From the NCBI GenBank assembly GCA_037952775.1, contig JBANAY010000004.1:3410001-3474000 (forward strand): a stretch of DNA of 64,000 bases. The letters run 5' to 3'. Both the position numbers and the translations under genes were made by a program. Under the pieces are notes generated by a model, which worked only from the letters and a program-made list of their open reading frames with translations, was not told the origin of the DNA and did not search any database. Origin of the DNA: Clonostachys chloroleuca. Taxonomy: Eukaryota; Ascomycota; Sordariomycetes; Hypocreales; Bionectriaceae. This document shows positions 23,119 to 35,260 of this stretch, one piece after another (the first letter of the stretch is position 1; each line of letters begins with the position of its first letter).

Positions 23119-24094
23119 TGCTAATAAACTGTGTGTGGTGAGAGCAATAGGCGTGGAGTTTGTTACCAGGCGAGGTTCGATGACTGCGGATGGAAAAGCT
23201 GCGAAGCTGAAGGAACATGTCTACCCCTGTTACTCGGACCTGATTTCTCCGGCCAGACTTACCCGCATTGTTTATCAAATAGTAAGCTGATTGTGGTTGC
23301 ACGTGCGTCGTGATAAAGTATCGATTTTGCACAGCCCAACAAACAAGTGGGCGGTTGGTCACCTAGCGGGGCTTGTTATGTAGGCAGCCAATATACCCCT
23401 CCGCTACTCTACTATCAGGGAGAGCCTTGAATCAAGTCCTGCATGGGCATCCATGAATATCTCCTACGTATGAACACCTTAGACAGTGTCACATTACGTA
23501 CCTGAACTTCGAGTTTAAGACCTACAAATCTAAAATGAAACAAAGATAAAATAGTGTTTCCTCGGTAGATAGTAAGCAGTTTGAGATCGAAGGCTGATGT
23601 CCTGAATAGGCTTTTATAGGTGTAGTCAATATCCCATCCTTCACGAAGTTCCATTGCCAGAACTCTTAGCTACATTTTTTGGGGGACTCAGTCTACTGCC
23701 TTAAGATACCAACACATAACAACATGTGTGGAATATATAACACCGTTGCGAGTATTATTGCGCTGCTAGGAAAGTAGTTCTCGAAAGAGAAAGCAGTAGA
23801 GAGGGGATATTGTTAGGAAGTTGGCCGCATATTCGGGTTCATGAAGTAAAAGTTGAATATCCCAGGGACCAAAATTCATTTGCAACTACATGTACTCTTG
23901 TCAATCTCAGATATTCCAACTCCATCATTATCTCGGGGTACAGTCTGATGTAGACAGACCGAGTTTGTGATGGAAATAACCACGCTTATTATTAAACAAA
24001 ATTCCGACAAAAACAATCATCAGTCAACAAAGAAGAAAAAATCAAATTTCCAAAGGACGCATCAAGTCCAACCGGTCCACTCATCATATCCGAA
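23119..24094. other. Intergenic, no gene seen
   Basis: Upstream region of the FAR-17a-like gene and downstream of the SDR gene. AT-rich, with only frames under 100 codons. Confidence 0.6.
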
Positions 24095-25093
24095 TCATAG
24101 ATACGGTTCAAGGATGTTCTGAGTATGGGCCCAAACCTTTGGCTGAGCATTCTCTCGGAGTCTAGTTATGTTCTTGGTATTTGGCGTGCAATCACCCTTG
24201 TAGTTAACCAAAAACAACCCGCCATCCGGTTTCTGCAACGTGCTCAGACCAGGCTTCCCTTTCCAGGGCACACCACGGCCGCCAAAGGCAGCGCTCGTGC
24301 ACTGGAAAAGGTTCCGCTGGGCAGAATCCTCGTCTCTCATCGAGAAGGTCTTGATGAGAGGCTCCAAGACGAGCCAGATGAGCCAACCCATCCACGAATT
24401 CGGATCAATATTTCCTCTTCGCACATTTCCAGTGTCGACCCATCCAGGCCAGGTGTGCATGAATGTCACATCGCGGTACTCGTTGGCCAGCCAGTCGAGA
24501 CCAATAGAATTCAGATGGCCGTACTGTACTTGCCCTCTCGCCGAGCTGAAACTGCCTGGCTTCTTAAGATCTATGTCATCTGTATTGACAGAAAACCTCT
24601 CCAATCCGCCCCCCAAGACGGAAACGACCCTGGGGCTCTCTGCTTTCTGGAGCAAGGGCAGCAGGTGAAGAGTAAAGAGAATACGTGTGTAGTATTCCAG
24701 GCTTTGGCAAATCTCCAGGCCTTCGGAAGTCTCCTCACGCGTTCCTAATGGAGCATAGCCAGTGGAGAGGAACAACAGGTCAATGTAGGATTCCTTCTCC
24801 TTGATGATCTCGCATACTCGCTTGGTTTCGGCGAGCAGCGAGACCTCACCCTCAACCCAGATGAACTCAGCCTTGGGATTAATGGCGTTCAGCTCCTGGG
24901 TGAAGGTCTTGGTTCGCTCTTCCGAACTCTTGCGACCGACAATGTAGATCTTCACACTGGCACCCGTTTCAACAAGAGCTTTGATGGTGAGCTTCCCAAC
25001 ACCTGAGGTGCCGCCCACCCAGACAGAGACGCGAGGGGCCGTAGCGTCGTTGATCAGGGCGTTGGCAGCCCTGATTTCTTTAAGAGAAGGCAT
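24095..25093 (-). CDS. Short-chain dehydrogenase/reductase-like protein with altered catalytic motif
   Basis: This intronless 332-residue protein is built as an SDR Rossmann fold. The cofactor loop is GGTSGVGK at residues 27-34 (family TGxxxGxG), followed by an IVGRK turn suggesting NADP preference, DLLFLSTGYAP in place of NNAG, and VVSVLGGG as the catalytic-Ser strand. At the position of the usual YxxxK motif it has Tyr191-Gly-His-Leu-Asn195, so the catalytic Lys is replaced by Asn. A C-terminal substrate-lid region (PGWVDTG, then about 110 residues) follows. Fungal SDRs of this type are often linked to secondary metabolism. Either activity is reduced or another residue substitutes. The substrate is unknown, and no neighbouring biosynthetic genes were seen. 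Confidence 0.85.
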   Translation of the reverse strand: MPSLKEIRAANALINDATAPRVSVWVGGTSGVGKLTIKALVETGASVKIYIVGRKSSEERTKTFTQELNAINPKAEFIWVEGEVSLLAETKRVCEIIKEKESYIDLLFLSTGYAPLGTREETSEGLEICQSLEYYTRILFTLHLLPLLQKAESPRVVSVLGGGLERFSVNTDDIDLKKPGSFSSARGQVQYGHLNSIGLDWLANEYRDVTFMHTWPGWVDTGNVRRGNIDPNSWMGWLIWLVLEPLIKTFSMRDEDSAQRNLFQCTSAAFGGRGVPWKGKPGLSTLQKPDGGLFLVNYKGDCTPNTKNITRLRENAQPKVWAHTQNILEPYL

Positions 25094-28000
25094 TGTGTGG
25101 AGATGTGGCAGTGTTGCTTGAAGTGGGAGTTTGATGATTGATTTCCTCCTTAGAGGGTATAGTAAAATGATGATGGAGGTGGACTACTAGAGGGAATCAA
25201 TTCAGATGTCGCAACAAGAGGAACTCAATATAAGGCGACTTTTCTGTTGCGGAGTTTGGCGGAATTCCACGCTAAATGGAATATGGCCGCCATTGCGGGA
25301 TGGATTGGACCAGATACGACACTATTTGCGGAGGAGGCACAGGGATTTTTCAGGCGGCCAATAACTCGTAATCTAGTTAATGCGACGTGTTAGGAGGCTT
25401 CAGCGCGCTGACGACTTTTCTTGCTAGGCACATAGGTCACATAAATATGTAAGAGGTGTTGCGTATTAGCTCTGCCTTCACAGCAGGATTCAGGCAGCAA
25501 GTCAGTGATGTAAGTTGTCCAAGATTGGCATCAACGTAGGAGCTCGATGCAAATGAAGGAATGAAGAGCCCAACCAAGTCGAAACGGACTAATGGATCAC
25601 TCTTGCTCAGTGTAGTACCATGTGGTATGCTTTCTCCCAGTCCAGGATAGAATATGCGGCGAGCTGTAAGAGGTGATAGTAGAAAGTCGCTATCAAATTA
25701 GATAGGAAACAATACTTATCTGTATCATGTATCATTCTTATACACACTCTCTCTCGGATCAACTCTCGTTCTCGTCTCCATCTTCGTGCAGTCTTTTGCG
25801 GATTTGTGGAAGTTTTTATATTCAATGACAACTAGCTCACCAGACCTGTTGTCTTATCACCTTCTGAGGGCACTGAAAGATAAGTTACTAGCCTCAGTGT
25901 GAAGGGTGGTCAATCGATGCCAGTTAATTGAGCTGAGGGGGCTCTCGATGCCAATTCTTTGATGTGAACTTCGATTTTCTCTTAGCTCATTCGACTCGAC
26001 TAGGAGGTCGCCCTACACAGGTTATGTTGGCCCGTTCGGGCTAGGCCTATCTCCCTTAAAGCTGGTTCTGGTTCAACGGGTTGGCTAACTAGGCTAAGAG
26101 AAATTGATGCCAGGTTGAAACAAAGGACGCTGAATACGCTAGCTGTAAATATTGTAGAAGGTCATTCATTCCATTGAGACCGATATCTGAAGATTGGTAA
26201 GGGCAGAAAGTTTGCTATGAGGGTTACGACGTGGATGGAAGGATTGGTTCAACTGCGAAATATGTTGTTTGGGTATGTATTGGCTAGCACTAGATATTCG
26301 ATCGAATCACTGACTGAAAATGGACGTCTATGTATGGATAGTTCCCCTAGAACGAAATCATGACCATAGATGACTCCATTTCTCCAACTGGGTGGAACTT
26401 TACGGCTGTTAATAATTGTAGTGTTTTATCATCAGCTTAGCTGAATACTATACAAGAGGCCATGCTATGAAGCTACGCAGCAATAAACAACCCAATACTA
26501 ACCTGCTCGATTCTTGCAATAGTAGGCCTCTGTGCTTCAAAGCTGCAAGGAGGGATAAATCAAACCAATTAATAATTGTATGAAGATAACTCATTCTTTT
26601 GCATATCACACTGCTGAGAGCTGTTTTAGGCTTTCAAAAGGAGTTGGGTTGCTTTGCGCTTAGTAGTATTGTTCCGGGGAGAAAAGGCCAATCAATGGCT
26701 TCTGATGCTTAGGTTTCTTCTCAAATAAAGAGAGCTACAGCTCATGCCTGGGCACAGCCAAGTAAAAACTTGGTGAACGAACGATATGGGGCAAACCTTC
26801 TATCTCAAATATCTCGTATCAAGGCGATCATCCAAGCGTTTCCAATGAGGAAGCTAGTATTCGACCGTCTTTGGGTCGTTCGAAAGCTGGAGAGTTTAAT
26901 TGAAATAAATCACTCGTGGATGTTTACAAGTTCTAGCTACGAAAGTTCCCCGTCCATACAAAACGAGGACCTTGTGAGGTTCCCCGCGTTTGTTGGTACT
27001 CCGCTAACTCCGTCCGCCTTGGCTTCGAAATGACTCAACCCAGCGACAATCATCCGTCCGCCCCGAAGAATGGCTGGATTTACCAAAAAGTTGAAAGATG
27101 TGAAGGGCATAAAGGCGTAAGGCAGCAAGAAAGGGTGTTTAGAAATAGTAGTCGGGAGGATAAGCATCTACACTCTCAAAGGATAGTCTTTGCTACGGTG
27201 TTTAAGAACACACTCCCGTGAGCCGAGATACCACCCGGGTGAGAACTGAATAGGACTATTGGACTTCCAGCGCTAATTTCCAAGCCACTCGGCGATATAC
27301 CCAACCTCGGAGAACGGACCCATTAAGGGCTGAATGCAGGAGCACGAATTGTTCTCAGCTCGTTGGTATCCACATTCTGAGCGTTGCATTTGGTGATGGA
27401 TAGCAACAGGAGAGCTTACGTTGGGGTGTAGTCCAATACACGGAGCGGAAGCGGAACTAGCAGGGCAGGGAACAAGGAAGGGTGCATATTTGACAACGGG
27501 CGAAACAGTTACACTGGGAGGAAATTGCACAGCCGCCCCCAAGGATTGCATCTCGGGAGCAGATGGGCCATGTGCGATCTGCCCCCTGCCGGCGCCTCAC
27601 GCTATTTGACCTCTCCCTCTTTTCCAGTGAACTCGTGAATTGCCCAGACGGGGACTTGGCCGAGAGTCGCCGAGTGGTTTTTAGCGCCGAGGCAAGTTTT
27701 TATCGTTATGAGCTTGTTCATCCATGCATGCAAGTCATGGCATGGCATCATCAGCATGGGAGAGGGTAGGGTAGGGTTGTTTGCAGGGACGGGAGTTTGT
27801 TGGCTCGCCAGTTGCAACGTCAGAACACATAATACTCATTGGCCTCCTGGAAAGGGCGGTAGGGATCCGGACAGAGCCAAGTGTGATTTGGTTTGGACCA
27901 ACCATCATGTGATAGGACAGGCAAGCAGCCAGAGTGGAGGGAGGAGATAATGGATGGGGCCAGAGACGGGACACCGACCAACCATCCTTATTGCATGCCG

Positions 28001-29882
28001 CCTACTTGGTCGACGTACATATCCAGCATGTAGATATTACTCGCAAGTTATTGCCTATCCACTGTCCGGCTGGATGACGCGAAGCAATTGGGCAGAGCCG
28101 TTCCGCGTGCTTGATGAAAAATCTCCTAGCCCACTGGGCAGCAGGGCCAATGGGATGCGGACCCGGCCACTCTAGGAGAGGACACGACAAGGAGGTAAAC
28201 ATGGCGAAGGGGAGGGGGGAAACGTGGAAGACGGGGCACGAGGCTGGGGGCCTACCAGGATGCCTCTCTAGTTGCTGCTCGGCCAAGTCTCTAGTAGGCA
28301 ATAAATAAGGTATGTGAGATGCTTTTCGGTTGAATACAGCGGTGGCCGGATGCACGCTGCGCGCTCGCGTCACCTCAACCACCCTGACGAGACATGGGAG
28401 CATCTGGAAGCATGCGAAGCATCAAGAGTCCGTTGGTCGAAGGAATACGAGGATGAGGAAGGGGACTGCGTCAAACACCACAAGGGTGCCTGCTGGGCTC
28501 TGTCCTTACGCCCGCCGGTCTTACTTTGCATGCCCATACACCCATCTGCGTCATGCCATCTCGGAGTCGGATGCGTCGTCTTCCCGTCAAGTCGACAATG
28601 GCGATGGATCGAGGATACGGGAGGGTGTGTTTTGGCTTCTGCAGGAGAGCGGTGCTGATTAATTGGGGGGAGGAGGTGCACTATTTCGCGACGGCACGGC
28701 GCAAGCACCCACTGGCCATGCGACCTTAGTGCATGTGCCGCAGCGTGGCACCCCTGTAGCCCGCAGGTTCTCACCTCCCGTGGGCCTTGTACAGGCAGCC
28801 TGGCAGGTGGTCTGCGCTGTAACTGTGGCCTGTAGCCGCAGGTTGGAGGGGCCGCCTGGCAACTAGCGGCAGGACCCTGGTGCGGACTCCTGGGTGGTTG
28901 AACTTTCTGCAGGACCGCCATTGGCCCAGCCCAATGACGGGCGACGAAAAGGCCGTGGCCCCCAATCTCCCTCCCCACACCACGCAATACAGCGCATCGC
29001 AGCACCAACCACAGCGCCCGCCTCCACTGAAATACAGCGTTTTTTTTGGGCTGCAGCCCTTCAGTGCCTGCAACCAGCATCCGTCACACACTCATCACAT
29101 CCCACGCCCTCGCCTCGTGGCACGCTTCCCCCTCTTCTCTTCCATCTTCCCTCCGTCCATCACGATCATTCTCTGATCTTGTAGAGCTGTCGGTGGCCTT
29201 CGTACACTTGTCCTGATTTGTACAGATCACGCATGGCCCGCGTCGTCCAACAAAGGCCAGAGGAGAATCACCAACATTTAATTAGTCTAGGTCGTATTTC
29301 CTCCCACCCAATGCACCCAGCCGGGCCTGGCAGGGGTGGATGGGGATGAGGTGAAGGGGACAGACCCGTCAAAAAAATCAGCTATCAACTACTAATTAGC
29401 TGGGGTGCTTCTGTTCTGGTGTTGGTGATGCGGTGCGGGACGAAATATCAGAGATCGCCTGTCCGCCTCATCTCATCTGCGGCCTCATTCCCTCCCCACT
29501 GTCGTTTCAAAGGGGGCCGGCAACGACTCGCGGGCCATCGTCCTGCCTTGTTTGCTTATGTTGCATTTCTGGTTCTGTTGAACGGGACCTGATCTGCGCT
29601 GCGAGCGCCTGTTGGTTTCAAAAAAGCGAGTAGCCTACGGTATCCGTTTTGGGTTACCTTATTTGTTCCTTTTTCTTCAGGTTCTTTTGCCTTTTCTTTA
29701 GCGCCTTCCGCTGGTTCATAACGATTGACAGCACCGGCCCGAGTGACGGATCCAGCCAGGCTGAAGAATCACGGCAGCTTCGCTCGCTCTTTGTGCGGGC
29801 TGTGAGGGAGAGGAAGTGAGACCGACACATTGAGGCCCGGAAATTTCCCACCACATCTTCACTCCCAGTTGCGACTAGTAGA
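25094..29882. other. 4.8-kb intergenic region without a convincing gene
   Basis: About 25.1-27.2 kb is AT-rich with only short frames. From about 27.4 to 29.9 kb composition turns GC-rich, but the longest frame (28370-29080, minus) is a low-complexity translation with no domain. The last few hundred bases are probably promoter and leader of the LaeA-like gene. No ATG occurs between about 29561 and 29882. Confidence 0.55.
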
Positions 29883-31070
29883 ATGTCGCCGTCAACAATG
29901 CCATCAGCAGGAGAGGGCACGTCCACAGAGGGGGAAAGGAGCCTGAGTCAGGCCCTGCATCAAAGGCCAAAGTGTCGCATCACAAGGCTGATGAAGAAGA
30001 GGACGATGATGACGACAATAGCTTGGATGAGACCCTCTCCAACTTCTCATCAGTCTCCGAGGATTCATTACCGCCGATCCACGCCTTCGGCTTCACATAC
30101 CACGGTTCCGGCCGCATCCTCTGGCCCAATGATGAAGCCGGCGGTAGGGTGATGGACCTGCAGCACCACCTGTGGAAGAGCTGCCTGGGCGGCAATCTCA
30201 CCGACACACGGCTCCCCATCGAGAAACCCAATTTTGCCGAGCCCAGTTTCCACATTCTCGATGTGGGCACCGGGACCGGCATCTGGGCCATTGAGATGGC
30301 ACTCCGCTACCCCCAGGCCACCATCCTCGGCATGGACATCAGCAGCAGCCTGCTCCCCAAAGACGTGCCCTCCAATCTGACATTCGAAGTCGCCGACATC
30401 ACTGAGGAGCCCTGGCCCCCACGCCTCTACGACTTCATTCACATGCGCAACATCTGCCAGGGTGGTATCAGCGACTGGCAGGCGCTGATCACGAACGCCT
30501 ACAACCACCTACGGCCCGGAGGCCACCTCGAGTTCACCCTCTACAAGCCTCGCTTCTTCGGCGTCGACCCTGCACAGACTGACCTGCCGTCGGGGGAGCT
30601 CGCCGAGATCGGGCCTGCCTGCCGGCTCTATGAGACCCTCCTCACCACGATGACGGAAGCTCTCGGGCTCGACTACGACCCCATGTCCCGCATCGTCGGG
30701 TGGCTGGGCGACCTCGGCGGCGAGAACATCCGCGAGCGCACATACTGGGTGCCTCTCCACAGTCCTCGGGATGTGGTCATGCGCGAGAGGAGCGAGCTCA
30801 TGCGTCAGGTTTTCCTGCACGGCATGGACCAGTTCAATCTCATGCTCTTCGACCGGAATGGCTGGAGCGAGTCCGATACGAGGGACTTGATAGACCAGGT
30901 GAATAAGGAGGTCCAGGACCCGAAGCTTCGAAGCTCCGTCAGATTGTATGTTCTTGAAATGTCCGTTGCCACTGTTTTTGTTTTCTTCTCCCTAACGATT
31001 GTTCAGGGCGTTTATTACAGCAAAGAAACCGCCGGTACCTCGATCAGCGGCAGGCTCTTCAGATGACTAG
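29883..31070 (+). CDS. LaeA-like class I SAM-dependent methyltransferase (frame break near the start)
   Basis: The protein resembles the LaeA/velvet-associated methyltransferase family, whose members regulate secondary metabolism and development; the methyl acceptor is generally unknown. After an acidic linker (ADEEEDDDDDNSLDE) come HAFGFTYHGSGRILWPND, SAM motif I DVGTGTGIWAIEMA, the acidic strand GMDIS, RNICQG, the post-motif LRPGGHLEF, and a helical C-terminal half. A 61-bp intron at 30946-31006 (GTATGT...CAG) must be removed; exon 2 (31007-31070) ends at TAG. The only upstream ATG (29883) is in a different frame from the domain. One extra base in the G5 run at 29930-29934 would join them into about 375 residues, so this is probably a sequence error. 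A 5' intron is a weaker alternative. Confidence 0.8.
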
Positions 31071-31881
31071 AGGATCTCATAGCTCACTCTTGCTAAATTC
31101 TCCCACGGCTAGATATTCTGCCTTGGCTGGATTGCTTCGAATCGAAGCAGGTCTGTTGTGTCCAGAGGGACCGTACCAAAGGCGGTAGATCAACCATGGT
31201 TTTCTTCATAGGCCGCGGCGCCAAGCATTGTAGCCGATGGTAGTATCCGGTCCTGGGCAAGGATTATCAAGTGATACCTATGCCACAGCCGGTCATGGTA
31301 ATTATCTCGCGAGTACACTTGGAAGTTGAGGACGGCCGGCCTCCTATTTCACGGGAAGAAGAGGGGAACCTTGTAGGATGGTCCGTGGTTGAACATGGTG
31401 GACAGGACCAGAAGGAGCGCCCGGATAGAGTATTACAGTACACGCGAAATTGAGGGCAACCTATAATTTCAGGCATGGAGTACAGCACATTTTTCCTTAT
31501 CTAAGGAGGTCGCAAGCCCACATTCCTAGAGCTGGAATCCGCTAGATGGCTGGACGCAAAAAGGATAGGACGGACGGGTTTCGGGTTTTCATTTACACAG
31601 CATCAGCGTAGCAATTCAGAATCATCTTTTCGATTATCATAGTCGTCCACATTCGTTAGCTTAGCCAGAGCGGGATATACCTTGAGCAACCCCAAGTTCC
31701 AAGATATCATTGCATCTATTCCTTCGTCATTACTTGGATAGGTTCGAATTTACTCAGTACCTATATAGCATTATAGGCTGTCGCTATCGGTTTGCCAATC
31801 ACAGTTTAGCCCTCATCCGTAAACTCTGAAGTCATGATTTTACTTGATGTACTTTGGTTGAAAATATATTTGATATTCCTT
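31071..31881. other. Intergenic, convergent 3' ends
   Basis: Spacer between the methyltransferase and the convergent carboxypeptidase gene. No open frame over 75 codons and no repeats were seen. Confidence 0.6.
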
Positions 31882-33777
31882 TTAATCTTTCCCAGCCCTT
31901 CCGGCAGACTTACGCTCGAAAAGTGCCTGTCGCCCCTTCTTACCCCTTGGCCGCCTCACATGCTCTTCTCCACGCACATTCTTCTCGCTCAGCTTCACTG
32001 AGTCAAGCACAGCCCTCTCATATCTCGTTAGCGATCCAATATCACGACGGCCAACGAGCGAGCCCACCGGGGTGACATTGTAAGGAGGGTTGGGCTGATT
32101 GCTAAGGACGTTATAAGTAGCATTAGCTGGGATGACCTGGCTAGTGACGGTCTTGTTACCGTTGAGGAACGTAGAGTCTACGGGGCCCTCGGTGATGTAG
32201 TCTTTCGTCACAACCGTCGTCCCCGTGGCAATGTCCAGGCCGTGGATGGTCCTGTTCAGCATCTCGAGGGAGACGAGCGGCTGGTAGAACGGCACCTCAT
32301 GGCCCGACTCATAGATCCGGACGAACGAGAAGCTCCCGGTGCTCTTGACCTCGCCGTGGACAACGCCATCAGACGAAGTAATGTTGACGAACCCGGCGGA
32401 TCCATCGGTGTACGCCGGGATGTTCGAAAGAGTTTCGACAAAGGCCTCGCCGCCGAACCAGTTGCAGATGTAGTCCGCGTCACCGAAATAGACAACTACC
32501 GGGATGTTCTCGTTGATCAGATACTCGACGGCAGCGCGCACGCCTATCTCACGGCCGTCATCACCGGTGGCCCCGAACGCCTTGCCGGCGACAGAAGAGC
32601 TCTCGCTAAAGTTTGTGTACGCGCCAATGGCGGCCTGGACCGTCTCGGTGTTCAAGTAATCGACATAGAAGGCGTACGGGAAAGGATCCGGCGTCAGGTA
32701 ACGGACGTCGTACTCGTCGCGGCCAAAGACGTCGTCAAAGGGATACTCTACTTGAGAGTAACACCAGTCGTCCGCCGCACTGCAGACTGTGTTGCCCTCT
32801 CCGTCGGAGGTGTAGTTTGCGTAAGGGTATGCGTTGCATTTGAGGAGCATATCCAGGCAGTTGCCCTCACCGTACATGCTGTTGTAGACCTTGTCATCTG
32901 CCGTCTGGTTGTAGTTGATCCCATAGGGGCTGCCTCCCTGGTGGCGCTGCTTGCTGATGCTGGAGGAGAAATTGTAGAAGCTGGCATACTGAAGGATGGG
33001 GTCAAACCAGCCGTTCCCGATGAGCACACCCTTGAGGTCGATGTGTGCCGTGCCCGAGTTGTTCAGCTTGTTCTGCTCCACGATGTAGCGGCTGAAGATT
33101 GGCGCATAGTGGCCGCCGTAACTCTCTGTGGAGAAGTAGACCCCGTTTGAAGAGTACTGTGGGAAAGCACCGGTGAAGGCCTGCAGAGTCTTATAGAAGT
33201 TGGGTGCTGCAGCGGGCGTGGAATTGGCTGTCAGCGTGGTGTCGAATACGTTGTAGGTACCGCAAGTCGAGGGGTCCGCATAATCAGGGCAAGTTGCATT
33301 CGGAAGTCTGACGAGATCTCCAGAGTTGGAATCTTTGTATCCTGAGACGGGGATTGAGTAGGAGTAGCCGGTGGTCGTAGGCTGATCAATATAGATCATG
33401 TTGGTCACATTGTTCCATGCGTACGGGTTGTCGTATAGATTGCCGTCAAAGTCGATACCGCATGGGCCCATCTCCTGCCAGAGACCGATCATGGACGAGC
33501 TACCAGGTCCGCCATTGATCCAAATGGTAAGGGGAGCGGTCTCGGGGTCGACATCTCGGGCCTCAAAGAACCAGAAGAAAATGTGCTCGTTCTCGGCCAC
33601 ATCAGCATAGCCACTGAAGCTCTTCACGCCGGGAGTTTGCTCGCAGATCCCGGTCGGCACCTCCTTGTACCTGACATTAATGCCGGCATGGCCCTTCTTG
33701 GTCGTGAAGCCTGTAGGCTCGGTGACGAACTGAGCAGCTGCTAGCTCAGCAACCGAAAGCAATAATGCAAAGAGCAT
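31882..33777 (-). CDS. Secreted serine carboxypeptidase, family S10 (carboxypeptidase S1-like)
   Basis: Intronless, 631 residues from the ATG at 33777. The same frame is open 31 codons further upstream through the A24 tract, but that extension is polyphenylalanine and not credible. MLFALLLSVAELAAAQF is a signal peptide. IWINGGPGSSSMIGLW is the family oxyanion-hole segment, and FSTESYGGHYAP contains the catalytic Ser of the GESYxG motif. VVYFGDADYICNWFGG carries the catalytic Asp, and YESGHEVPFYQP the catalytic His. Many NxS/T sites and paired Cys fit an extracellular glycoprotein. Such enzymes remove C-terminal residues from peptides and feed extracellular nitrogen nutrition. The C-terminal tail (VRRPRGKKGRQALFERK) is basic, with no clear GPI signal, unlike some fungal S1 homologues that are anchored. 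Confidence 0.93.
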   Translation of the reverse strand: MLFALLLSVAELAAAQFVTEPTGFTTKKGHAGINVRYKEVPTGICEQTPGVKSFSGYADVAENEHIFFWFFEARDVDPETAPLTIWINGGPGSSSMIGLWQEMGPCGIDFDGNLYDNPYAWNNVTNMIYIDQPTTTGYSYSIPVSGYKDSNSGDLVRLPNATCPDYADPSTCGTYNVFDTTLTANSTPAAAPNFYKTLQAFTGAFPQYSSNGVYFSTESYGGHYAPIFSRYIVEQNKLNNSGTAHIDLKGVLIGNGWFDPILQYASFYNFSSSISKQRHQGGSPYGINYNQTADDKVYNSMYGEGNCLDMLLKCNAYPYANYTSDGEGNTVCSAADDWCYSQVEYPFDDVFGRDEYDVRYLTPDPFPYAFYVDYLNTETVQAAIGAYTNFSESSSVAGKAFGATGDDGREIGVRAAVEYLINENIPVVVYFGDADYICNWFGGEAFVETLSNIPAYTDGSAGFVNITSSDGVVHGEVKSTGSFSFVRIYESGHEVPFYQPLVSLEMLNRTIHGLDIATGTTVVTKDYITEGPVDSTFLNGNKTVTSQVIPANATYNVLSNQPNPPYNVTPVGSLVGRRDIGSLTRYERAVLDSVKLSEKNVRGEEHVRRPRGKKGRQALFERKSAGRAGKD

Positions 33778-35260
33778 GGCGATTGACTGATCGGGCTGAA
33801 AGAGGAGAAAGGACACCTCAATTGGCCTGTGAAGGAAAAAAAAAAAAAAAAAAAAAAAAGACCAATGCAAATGTCCAGGAGGAGAGAAGTTAAATACTCG
33901 GCCTTGCAGCTAATTGTCTGCATACCTATGTACCTGCGGCTTACATGGGTCTTATGTTGTTATCTGAAAGAATTCTGGGGTACAAGCACGGATGATATCT
34001 TTTAGGAAGGCCAGTCAGTGTAGTCAAACAGACCCGGTGAACCATCAAATTCAATCAAGTCCTTCTCATTCAATACTAAGAACCTAGCGATGTTATGAGC
34101 ATCGGTATTTTTACTACCAACTGATGTTTCATGCAGATCTCCTGCTTTTAAGCTTCACAGCAGCACTCTTGATCCCTTGAGCCATGTCTTTCCGCTGCCT
34201 AAAGGGTAGATAAGGTGAGTTGGGGCCAGGTCCCAGTTGCCCAGTTACTAGCGGATGTAACATCTACTCGGCACAATCGGCATCACACAAATGTAGGTCC
34301 GATACTCTTTAAGCAATGACACACAGGCACTTTTGACAAGACCACATCGTCGCTCTCATCTTATTGGGCCAACACCGGGTCTCCCCGGTCCTTCACGTCA
34401 CCTCTGTTCGAGATCGTATAAGTTTATCGCAGGATCAGTCTATGATTGACGTCCTTCCCTGGGTGAGCCACGCGGTTGGTACTTCAGTGTCGGTAAGTCC
34501 CAGCCATCTTGCCATTGGCACGGATGGAGACAGTCAATGGCCCTGATCAAGTAAGCTTGATATCGACTACATAATGAGGGAACTTGGCCAAAGGTAGGAA
34601 GACATAATAGAAGAAGTGTGCACATATGCCGGTTTTGAATAAAATATGAAGACATATGAAGTTTCATATCAGAGGCCGGCACAGGGAATCCAACAAAACG
34701 TGCTACATTACAATCCAGTCCCGCCTCGGTAGTGAATCAGAACTGTATCTACATTAAGGTTGAAGGGCCGTTGCCGACTAGGGGAAGCTGTCACCTTAAA
34801 TACCGGCAGTTACCAACAACTTACCTAATCTCATTCCAGAGCTGATTGCTACATATATAAGATGGAAATTATAGAAAACGGTGAACGCGCAACCCTCAAA
34901 TTGGATCGGGGACCTCAGGCGAATGGCAACCCCTGCAAGGCTGTCAACGTCGGCGACCTCAACTCTCCAGTCAACCTTGTCTCCACCGGTTCCATTAACA
35001 CGATGCTCCATAAGAGATAAAACGCTATAGATAGACATGCAGTCATTGGATGGTGACAAAATAGGTCCTGTTTCAGCAATGATTCATTTCCTCCGCGCAT
35101 GCTTCGGGGAGCAGGGGACGCAACATGGAGGCAGAGCGCCGTTGTATAAGAAGCCATTATATAGCCACGTCTCAATGAAAGGAATTCCATTTTCAAAAAC
35201 CCAACTCCTGTGTTTTCTCCAGCTGGTCTATTCTAGCCACGTCTACAAAATATATCTAAC
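33778..35260. other. Intergenic region, divergent promoters
   Basis: Divergent spacer between the carboxypeptidase and the uncharacterised gene at 35261. It contains the A24 tract close to the carboxypeptidase start. Remaining frames are under 100 codons with no motif. Confidence 0.6.
33836..33859. repeat. A24 homopolymer in the carboxypeptidase promoter or leader
   Basis: A run of 24 A on the + strand (T on the coding strand) lies 59-82 bp upstream of the carboxypeptidase start. Poly(dA:dT) tracts in fungal promoters typically exclude nucleosomes. Whether this one is promoter or leader is unknown. Confidence 0.9.

Noticed and set aside
28370..29080. 236-codon minus-strand frame
   Set aside because: Low-complexity Arg/Pro/His-rich sequence with no motif and several alternative frames open over the same GC-rich stretch.
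31650..31760. Possible tRNA, from a GGTTCGAATT B-box-like and a TTAGCTTAGCC A-box-like sequence
   Set aside because: The putative T-arm stem does not pair and no acceptor stem could be formed.
32242..33150. 302-codon frame antisense to the carboxypeptidase
   Set aside because: It lies opposite a gene with an intact S10 triad. The long antisense frame follows from GC-rich codon bias.
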